Assembly (NCBI GenBank): GCA_031547885.1
Contig: JAVBRO010000008.1
Coordinates: 93,550 to 157,549 of the forward strand
Source of the DNA: UBA940 sp031547885
GTDB taxonomy: Bacteria; Bacteroidota; Bacteroidia; Bacteroidales; Rikenellaceae
Direction: 5' to 3'
Length of the DNA: 64,000 bases
Shown: positions 58,986 to 64,000 of the stretch, in pieces
Position numbering within the stretch: the first letter of the stretch is position 1
Layout: the number at the start of each line of letters is the position of its first letter
Position numbers and translations under genes: made by a program
Notes under the pieces: generated by a model
The model's database searches: none
The model's input: the letters and a program-made list of their open reading frames with translations, nothing else
What the model was told of the DNA's origin: nothing

Positions 58986-60662
58986 ATGAAAATGAATAAA
59001 ATCATATCAATCACATTGGCGTTAGCCGGTTCAGCCGCACTTCTCGCCGGCTGTATCAAGGAGACATCCCCCTCGGGTTCGACTGCCACCATAGATCAGA
59101 AGGCCTCGTCGTTCGAGGATGCCGTAGCCGGACTGCCGACGATCCTGGTCACCAACTATACCAACGCCACCACAGAGCACGTCAATTTCGGCTACGGTGG
59201 GATTTTCGGAGGAACCGACCGTGCGATCGGCGAGGTATTCCCTCTGTCGGCCAATATGCCCGGCGGAAATCAGTATTATGACCGTTGGCAGGCTTTCCTT
59301 TATCCCGGCAACCAAACCGGGTTGAACCAGCTCGGTTGGGCGACCGCATTTGTTTACAAGAACTATCAGACGTTCGTCTACACTGCTAACGAAGTGATCT
59401 CGGTGGCGACCGATAACGAGAGTATGACGACGGAGTTGGGTATAGCAAAAACTTTCCGCGCCCTGTATTATCTCGACATGGCCCGTTTGTACGACCCGCT
59501 CCCCGCCAAAGCTCCCGAAAGACCCCAATATGAGTCCGACCTGGCGAAAGTGGCAGGGTTGACCGTTCCCCTTAGCCGGGTAGGGATGACCCTTGCAGAT
59601 TACGAAAACAATCCCCGTGCAACGCGGGAAGAGATCTTTACGTTCATTTTTGAGGATCTCGACGACGCCGAAACTCTTTTGGCCGATTACAAACCCGCGA
59701 CCAGGAACTTCCCCTCGCTGGCGGTTGTTTACGGTTTAAAGGCACGCGCCTATCTTTGGTTGGGCGGGATCGACGAGTCATTGGGAGAGATTCCCACCGG
59801 TAACGCTGCTTACACTCTGGCGGCCGAATTTGCCCGCAAAGCGATTACGGCTTCCGGCGCCAAGATTATGAGCGAATCCGAATGGACGGATCCCAAGACC
59901 GGCTTCAATACCATCGTTTCGTCGTGGTTGTGGGCCATGATCCAGTCTTCCGACACCGTACTCAACAACCTCTTGTCGTGGACGGCTCACATGGCGCCCG
60001 ACGCCATATATGGATACGCCACCGGTTCTCAACCGGGAATCGCCGTCTGGACTTACGCCCGCATCAACGATGGCGACTTCCGTAAGAAAGTAATCGTATC
60101 TCCGGATCGTGATTATGAGGCTATCGCGCCCTACATCAATCTTACAGAAGAGGAATTTGAAGGTGAGGCTGATGATACCTTTACCATCGCTCCTTATACA
60201 ATGTTCAAATTCAAGCCCAATAAAGGCGAGAAGTACAATGACGCTATCGCTAACGTCACGTCGGTTCCTTTGATGAGGGTCGAGGAGATGTATCTGATAG
60301 AGGCGGAAGCCTCGGAGCATGCCACCCCGGGCAGCGGCAAGACGTTGTTGGAAACTTTCATGGCTAACCGCTGCCCCGGTTATACCGTTCCGGCGGGCGC
60401 GGATCTGGTCGACGAGATCATCTTCCAGAAGCGTATCGAACTGTGGGGCGAAGGGTTGATGATATATGACTTTAAGCGCCTGAACATGAGTATGCACAAC
60501 GGCGACGACGGTACTAACGCCCCCTCGGGTGCGCGAATCTCCACCGATGGTCGTGCGCCCTGGTGGAATTTTGTAATTCCGGATGCCGCCGTACAGCAGA
60601 ACAAGGCAATGGCGGATAAAAACAACCCCGATCCTACACAGACAGTTAAATCTAAAAGTTAA
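58986..60662 (+). CDS. SusD/RagB-family outer-membrane lipoprotein
   Basis: The product is 558 aa (ATG 58986; a second ATG lies two codons on). The lipoprotein signal MKMNKIISITLALAGSAALLAGC has lipobox LAGC. SusD features include ELGIAKTFRALYYLDMARLYDPLP (about 156-179), a TPR-like region with VYGLKARAYLWLGGIDE, VPLMRVEEMYLIEAEA and the C-terminal DEIIFQKRIELWGEGLMIYDFKRL. It binds substrate at the surface above the preceding SusC. Confidence 0.94.
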   Translation: MKMNKIISITLALAGSAALLAGCIKETSPSGSTATIDQKASSFEDAVAGLPTILVTNYTNATTEHVNFGYGGIFGGTDRAIGEVFPLSANMPGGNQYYDRWQAFLYPGNQTGLNQLGWATAFVYKNYQTFVYTANEVISVATDNESMTTELGIAKTFRALYYLDMARLYDPLPAKAPERPQYESDLAKVAGLTVPLSRVGMTLADYENNPRATREEIFTFIFEDLDDAETLLADYKPATRNFPSLAVVYGLKARAYLWLGGIDESLGEIPTGNAAYTLAAEFARKAITASGAKIMSESEWTDPKTGFNTIVSSWLWAMIQSSDTVLNNLLSWTAHMAPDAIYGYATGSQPGIAVWTYARINDGDFRKKVIVSPDRDYEAIAPYINLTEEEFEGEADDTFTIAPYTMFKFKPNKGEKYNDAIANVTSVPLMRVEEMYLIEAEASEHATPGSGKTLLETFMANRCPGYTVPAGADLVDEIIFQKRIELWGEGLMIYDFKRLNMSMHNGDDGTNAPSGARISTDGRAPWWNFVIPDAAVQQNKAMADKNNPDPTQTVKSKS

Positions 60663-60673
60663 TTAAACTGAAT

Positions 60674-61573
60674 ATGAAAAATATAATGAGATTTTTCCCA
60701 GTGATCGCCCTCGGAGCTGTTTTGGCGCTTGCCTCTTGTAAAGACAATGGCATGGGGCCCTCCCCCGTGGTAGACGGAGTGTTCATCCACTCCAGCCTCG
60801 GCAATGCGACGGTCAATGTTTTTGCAGACGACCCTCAATTCGTGGTTCCAATTATGCGCACCAATAAATCGGGCGCTGTTACAGCTAATCTTGTGTGGAC
60901 GTCGGAAAATACGGCAATATTCTCCGACCTGCCCGCCAGCGTTTCTTTTTCCGATGGTCAGGATCGGGTGGATTTAACCATCCCCGTCAACACCGACCTC
61001 TTGGAATTTGGAAAACCGGTCAAGACGAATCTCTCCCTGGAAGATTGTCCCACCACTCCGTATGGGTTGAGCGCCGCGACGATGAATATCGTGAAACCTC
61101 TCATATGGGAAGCATGGGCTACCGGACTATATACAAGTGGTTTCATTGGATTTGTAGACCCTGAGACGGAAGACGACACATATGAACTCGAATTCACGTT
61201 AGAAAGGGCCAAAGGACTAAACATGTTTAGATTCCCGGATCTGTATGCCAAAGGATACGACTATGTATTTGAATGGGACGTGGACAATCAGGATACTTCT
61301 ATAATGCCGATCGGAGAATCCGCGACTTTAGGTGGAACTCCGGTAATTTATCAGAACACAGGAATTCGTTATACTCAAGTCACCGGTGCCTATATATACC
61401 TGTTTACAGATTATGACGAAGATTATACAGGGTATGACCCCGACACGCAGACTCTTTGGATCAATTCATACAACGGAGTACTTGATGCCGGCGGCGTATT
61501 GCTCGGCGGATATGGCTGGTTTGACGATACATTCGAAATTGAAACTTTTATTCAGGACAATCCCTGGGAATAA
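60674..61573 (+). CDS. surface lipoprotein downstream of SusD (SusE/F position)
   Basis: The product is 299 aa (ATG 60674) with lipoprotein signal MKNIMRFFPVIALGAVLALASCKD (lipobox LASC). An N-terminal immunoglobulin-like domain follows (about 30-140): VPIMRTNKSGAVTANLVWTSENTAIF and VDLTIPVNTDLLEFGKPVKTNLSLED, reminiscent of the BT_3987-like N-terminal domain. The C-terminal beta domain (about 145-299) is Tyr/Asp-rich with IWEAWATGLYTSGFIGF. It is probably a substrate-binding accessory of this SusCD pair. It is 11 bases after susD and is followed by a terminator. Confidence 0.7.
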   Translation: MKNIMRFFPVIALGAVLALASCKDNGMGPSPVVDGVFIHSSLGNATVNVFADDPQFVVPIMRTNKSGAVTANLVWTSENTAIFSDLPASVSFSDGQDRVDLTIPVNTDLLEFGKPVKTNLSLEDCPTTPYGLSAATMNIVKPLIWEAWATGLYTSGFIGFVDPETEDDTYELEFTLERAKGLNMFRFPDLYAKGYDYVFEWDVDNQDTSIMPIGESATLGGTPVIYQNTGIRYTQVTGAYIYLFTDYDEDYTGYDPDTQTLWINSYNGVLDAGGVLLGGYGWFDDTFEIETFIQDNPWE

Positions 61574-61605
61574 TAATCTGAAGTTCTCTTTTTAGATTTC
61601 CAGAT

Positions 61606-61633
61606 GCAGCCTCCGTTCGGGGGCTGCTTTTTT
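61606..61633 (+). terminator. rho-independent terminator after the second susCD operon
   Basis: GCAGCC / GGCTGC (61606-61611 with 61622-61627), with additional CCG/CGG pairing in the loop, is followed by six T. It lies 33 bases after the stop at 61573. Confidence 0.88.
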
Positions 61634-61674
61634 AATACCCAACCAGGGTAAAAGAAAATTCAGAACAGCTCAAG

Positions 61675-61682
61675 TAATTTTG
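61675..61682 (+). promoter_or_regulatory. candidate -7 element TAATTTTG
   Basis: It lies about 107 bases before the ATG at 61790, with no TTTG at the -33 spacing. It is the only TAnnTTTG match in this spacer. Confidence 0.35.
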
Positions 61683-61789
61683 GCCCGCAATTTGAATTAG
61701 GTGTTATCAACTCTGAAAAATAAACAGAAAAAAACAAACAAACTATATAAAAAAACAGACAGATAACAACTATTTAAATTCGTAAAACC

Positions 61790-62518
61790 ATGAAAAAAAT
61801 TCTTCTTTCAGTAACCGCTTTAGCCGCCGTTTTCGGCGCAGTGGCACAGGTCAATCCCATCCAGATGTATCCTAACGAACCGGGGGATATTATAGTCACT
61901 AAAAGCTACAATGCTCAGGGCAACCCGGGCTACACTATGAAGTACACCGTCGAGGACAGCCGCGATGCTGAATACACGGAAAACTATCTCGAGATCGCAT
62001 TCACTATAACCGACGCGAATAACAAAGTGGTCGACTATGGAACCATCTATGCGGACTATGACGGCGTAAATTTCCAACTCAGCATGTCGAACCGTCCTAC
62101 AACGGCGAATCTCTCAAATTACCTCAGCCTCAACACCAAGCTGATGAATGACTTCCTCGACTATCCCGACCCTTTCAGGGATGATCTTATCGCTCCCGGA
62201 CCTTTCAAGTTCGAACCCGCTGAGTATACGATTAAGATCGGCAAACGCAACCGCGATTTCGTCAGCGTAAAGGTTTACGACCGCGACCTGGTGGATGAAG
62301 ATGTGAAGATCACTACTCCTGCCGGTGAATTCCGCGCATCGAAGACCACTTTCGTCCTGGAAGTCTATAATAACGATACGAAAAAGACAAACAAATACGA
62401 AGGAACGGAATGGTACGCTGTAAATACAGGCATCGTCCGCACCGAGATCCGCGACCACAAAACCAAAACACTCATCGACTACAGCGAGGTGACTGAACTG
62501 GTAAAACAGGAGAAGTAA
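61790..62518 (+). CDS. DUF3108/TapB-like exported protein
   Basis: The product is 242 aa (ATG 61790) with signal MKKILLSVTALAAVFGAVAQ (1-20). The mature part begins PIQMYPNEPGDIIVTKSYNAQGNPGYTMKYTVED. The C-terminal half has VKITTPAGEFRASKTTFVLEV, WYAVNTGIVRTEIRD and LIDYSEVTELVKQ, the pattern of DUF3108-like/TapB proteins ('tpaGtF.c.k...', 'Wya.gvGlVk.e'). The function of these periplasmic beta proteins is not settled. A TAATTTTG -7-like element lies upstream at 61675-61682. The gene ends 34 bases before the IS left end, so its terminator may have been displaced. Confidence 0.65.
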   Translation: MKKILLSVTALAAVFGAVAQVNPIQMYPNEPGDIIVTKSYNAQGNPGYTMKYTVEDSRDAEYTENYLEIAFTITDANNKVVDYGTIYADYDGVNFQLSMSNRPTTANLSNYLSLNTKLMNDFLDYPDPFRDDLIAPGPFKFEPAEYTIKIGKRNRDFVSVKVYDRDLVDEDVKITTPAGEFRASKTTFVLEVYNNDTKKTNKYEGTEWYAVNTGIVRTEIRDHKTKTLIDYSEVTELVKQEK

Positions 62519-62552
62519 GATATTACAATAAATAAAAAAACGGACCGATGGT

Positions 62553-62576
62553 TGAACTTACCCCCAAAAGTTAGAC
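62553..62576. repeat. IS left terminal inverted repeat
   Basis: 24 bases starting TGAACTTACCCCC. They match the right end at 21 of 24 positions. The three bases before it are GGT, the candidate target duplication. Confidence 0.85.
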
Positions 62577-62593
62577 AAAAAACTTTTGGGGGT
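62560..62593 (+). promoter_or_regulatory. 13-base stem hairpin at the IS left end
   Basis: ACCCCCAAAAGTT (62560-62572) and AACTTTTGGGGGT (62581-62593) pair perfectly around an 8-base loop, ending 6 bases before the OrfA ATG. RNA read in from outside would fold it, hiding the start region, and the following ATTTTT may add termination. Read-through control of this kind is known for insertion sequences. Confidence 0.75.
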
Positions 62594-62599
62594 ATTTTT

Positions 62600-63142
62600 A
62601 TGGGATCGAGCTTAAGGACGTATCGTCATTACGATGTAGCGAAGAAATTGGATGCGATTAACCTCTACGACCGGGGTTACGGATGCGTGAATATCGGTAA
62701 GGCGTTGGGTGTTAATGAGAGTCGCGTTGCGGAGTGGCTTGCGCGGTATCGAGCGGAAGGCTTGTCTGGTCTTGAGCGTCGCTCGACTTGCTCCCTTTGT
62801 GTGGCGAGCAAAGGGATGATTGTTCGCGAAGTTCTGGAAGAATCGCTATCTTTGGAACAGGCGGCCTTGCGTTACGGAGTAAGCCGCTCGGCTGTCCGCT
62901 GCTGGGTCATTAAGGTCAGGGCGGGTGGTTATGAGTCGCTTGCCGAGGTCAAAAAGCGTGGACGCCCGCCTACAGCCATGGGACGGCCGAAGAAGAAAGA
63001 GCCTCAAACGGAGCTTGAGAAGCTTCAGGATGAGTTGCGTTATCTGCGCGCGGAGAACGCCTATTTAAAAAAATTGAGGGCCTTGGTCGAGGAGCGCATC
63101 GCTCGCGAAAGCGGGAGGTTGCCGGAGCCATCGAAGGACTAA
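62600..63142 (+). CDS. IS3-family OrfA (HTH protein)
   Basis: The product is 180 aa from MGSSLRTYRHYDVAKKLDAINLY (ATG 62600). Two HTH units are visible: GYGCVNIGKALGVNESRVAEWLARY (about 26-50) and LEQAALRYGVSRSAVRCWVIKVRAGG. A leucine-zipper-like segment near the C-terminus reads ELEKLQDELRYLRAENAYLKKLRALVEER (about 143-171). This is the IS150-type OrfA that binds the terminal repeats and dimerises. A7 at 63067-63073 lies in its zipper codons and allows -1 frameshifting into the orfB frame. Confidence 0.92.
   Translation: MGSSLRTYRHYDVAKKLDAINLYDRGYGCVNIGKALGVNESRVAEWLARYRAEGLSGLERRSTCSLCVASKGMIVREVLEESLSLEQAALRYGVSRSAVRCWVIKVRAGGYESLAEVKKRGRPPTAMGRPKKKEPQTELEKLQDELRYLRAENAYLKKLRALVEERIARESGRLPEPSKD
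63067..63073 (+). promoter_or_regulatory. programmed -1 frameshift site A AAA AAA
   Basis: In the OrfA frame the codons read TTA AAA AAA TTG, giving the slippery heptamer A-AAA-AAA. The -1 frame stays open from here into OrfB (…KIEGLGRGAHRSRKREVAGA… onward), which would yield an OrfAB fusion transposase, the active form in IS3-family elements. Confidence 0.85.
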
Positions 63143-63147
63143 GGCCG

Positions 63148-63966
63148 TTGCATGGGCTTTCGTATCTGTTGAAAGCCTCGGGGATGGCTCGTGCGACATT
63201 TTACTATCATATCAAGCAGTCGCATAGAGGGGATAAGTACGCTTTTGTCCGTGAAAGGATAACGGCTATCTATCATCTTCATAAGGGACGCTACGGTTAT
63301 CGCCGCATCACGCTTGCCTTGCGCAACGAGGGCATTGCGATCAACCACAAGACCGTCGAGCGGCTCATGCGCCGGGACGGGCTTAAAAGTCTGATACGGA
63401 TTAAGAAGTATCGTTCCTATCGCGGCCAGGTAGGACGCATTGCCCCCAATGTACTGATGCGCAATTTCAAGGCCGATAAACCTAACCGTAAATGGGCGAC
63501 CGACGTGACCGAGTTCGCGCTGTTCGGACAGAAAAGATACCTCTCGCCTGTAATGGATCTGTTTAACGGAGAGATAATAAGTTACACGCTATCCAAACAT
63601 CCGAACCTACTGATGGTGACAAATATGTTGAACAAGGCGGTAAAGAGGGTGAAAAGTGACGATGGCCTGATAATACACTCCGACCAGGGCAGCCACTACC
63701 AGAACCCGGCATACCAAAATATACTCAAACAAAAGGGCATTACCCAAAGTATGTCTCGAAAAGGAAACTGCCTGGACAATGCCGCCATGGAAAACTTCTT
63801 CGGGATACTTAAGTCAGAAGTACTATATTTACAGGCGTTCAAATCAATAAATCACTTCTCCGCTGAACTCAAAAAGTACATCGAGTACTATAACAACGAC
63901 AGGATCAAAGCTAAACTAAAAGGAATGAGTCCCGTAAAATACAGAACTCATTCCTCGAATATCTAA
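63148..63966 (+). CDS. IS3-family OrfB transposase (DDE integrase core)
   Basis: Numbered from a TTG at 63148 the product is 272 aa, but the frame is open back to the A7 site, so it is probably made mainly as an OrfAB fusion. N-terminal HTH_21 region: ITAIYHLHKGRYGYRRITLALRNEG (about 38-62). Catalytic triad: Asp119 in WATDVTEF, Asp179 in IIHSDQGSHY, Glu215 in DNAAMENFFG, with the canonical DD(35)E spacing. C-terminal: YIEYYNNDRIKAKLKGMSPVKYR. It cuts and joins the IS ends. No inactivating change is visible. Confidence 0.95.
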   Translation: MHGLSYLLKASGMARATFYYHIKQSHRGDKYAFVRERITAIYHLHKGRYGYRRITLALRNEGIAINHKTVERLMRRDGLKSLIRIKKYRSYRGQVGRIAPNVLMRNFKADKPNRKWATDVTEFALFGQKRYLSPVMDLFNGEIISYTLSKHPNLLMVTNMLNKAVKRVKSDDGLIIHSDQGSHYQNPAYQNILKQKGITQSMSRKGNCLDNAAMENFFGILKSEVLYLQAFKSINHFSAELKKYIEYYNNDRIKAKLKGMSPVKYRTHSSNI

Positions 63967-63976
63967 ATATTAATCC

Positions 63977-64000
63977 GTCTAACTTTTGGGGGGCAGATCA
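63977..64000. repeat. IS right terminal inverted repeat
   Basis: 24 bases ending GGGGGGCAGATCA, complementary to the left end at 21 of 24 positions. It lies 11 bases after the OrfB stop and finishes at the last base of the window. Confidence 0.85.

Larger units (their letters stand above)
62553..64000 (+). mobile_element. complete IS3-family insertion sequence, IS150-like
   Basis: The 1448-base element is bounded by 24-base imperfect inverted repeats. The left end (62553-62576) reads TGAACTTACCCCCAAAAGTT and onwards; the right end (63977-64000), read inward, is TGATCTGCCCCCCAAAAGTT and onwards. They differ at 3 positions. It encodes OrfA and OrfB with an A7 frameshift site between them. Both frames are intact and the DDE triad is complete, so it may be active. 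The right end coincides with the end of the window, so the target duplication cannot be read. Confidence 0.92.

Overview
The window reads as a chromosomal stretch of a Bacteroidota bacterium, most likely order Bacteroidales. The evidence is two SusC/SusD pairs, many SPII lipoproteins, Bacteroidota-type promoters (TTTG, a gap of about 19-20 bases, then TAnnTTTG), weak Shine-Dalgarno use, an S16 protein with an Ala/Glu-rich tail, and base composition in the mid-50s percent G+C by eye. Genus cannot be fixed from the sequence alone. No rRNA, tRNA or CRISPR array was seen.

Left third (1-27,000): one very long minus-strand gene train that starts at a susC gene (25215) and runs to about position 83. 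In transcription order it encodes SusC, SusD, surface lipoproteins (DUF4959/DUF5000 type, DUF4998 type), a lipoprotein beta-propeller, a fimbrillin-like lipoprotein, a second secreted beta-propeller, a GH36 alpha-galactosidase-type enzyme, an MFS importer, an HpaI-type aldolase, an aldo/keto reductase, a Gfo/Idh/MocA dehydrogenase, an SDR, a NagA deacetylase, a NagB-like isomerase/deaminase, a neutral-ceramidase-like hydrolase without signal peptide, an FGGY kinase and a SIS isomerase. After a 201-base repeat-bearing gap come an archaeal-type triosephosphate-isomerase-like protein and a YjbQ protein. A divergent XylR-type AraC regulator (25800-26975) sits across a 584-base control region with palindromes. 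I read this as a glycan utilisation locus plus a complete cytoplasmic catabolic pathway for an unusual, probably N-acylated, galacto-configured sugar. The substrate is inference.

Middle (27,000-52,500): mostly housekeeping and small units. These include a DUF2339/DUF3999 membrane pair, an outer-membrane barrel, an MFS sugar transporter, an aldo/keto reductase, a gamma-carbonic-anhydrase-like protein, MazG, a NamZ/GH20 pair for peptidoglycan amino-sugar recovery, YqeY, a BASS transporter, an exported Gfo/Idh protein, a DUF3008 mini-protein, a secreted protein with caspase-like motifs, glutamate dehydrogenase, pyruvate phosphate dikinase, a secreted EEP-family hydrolase, MnmA, RimM, S16, an OmpH-like lipoprotein and RuvA. 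Intergenic spaces carry several dispersed repeat families, and one of them forms the last codons of mazG.

Right (52,500-64,000): two FKBP-like lipoprotein genes behind a near-leaderless promoter, the second with a tyrosine-rich insertion; then a second SusC/SusD/lipoprotein operon with a textbook promoter and a leader of about 250 bases; a DUF3108-like exported protein; and a complete IS3-family (IS150-like) insertion sequence whose right terminal repeat ends exactly at base 64000.
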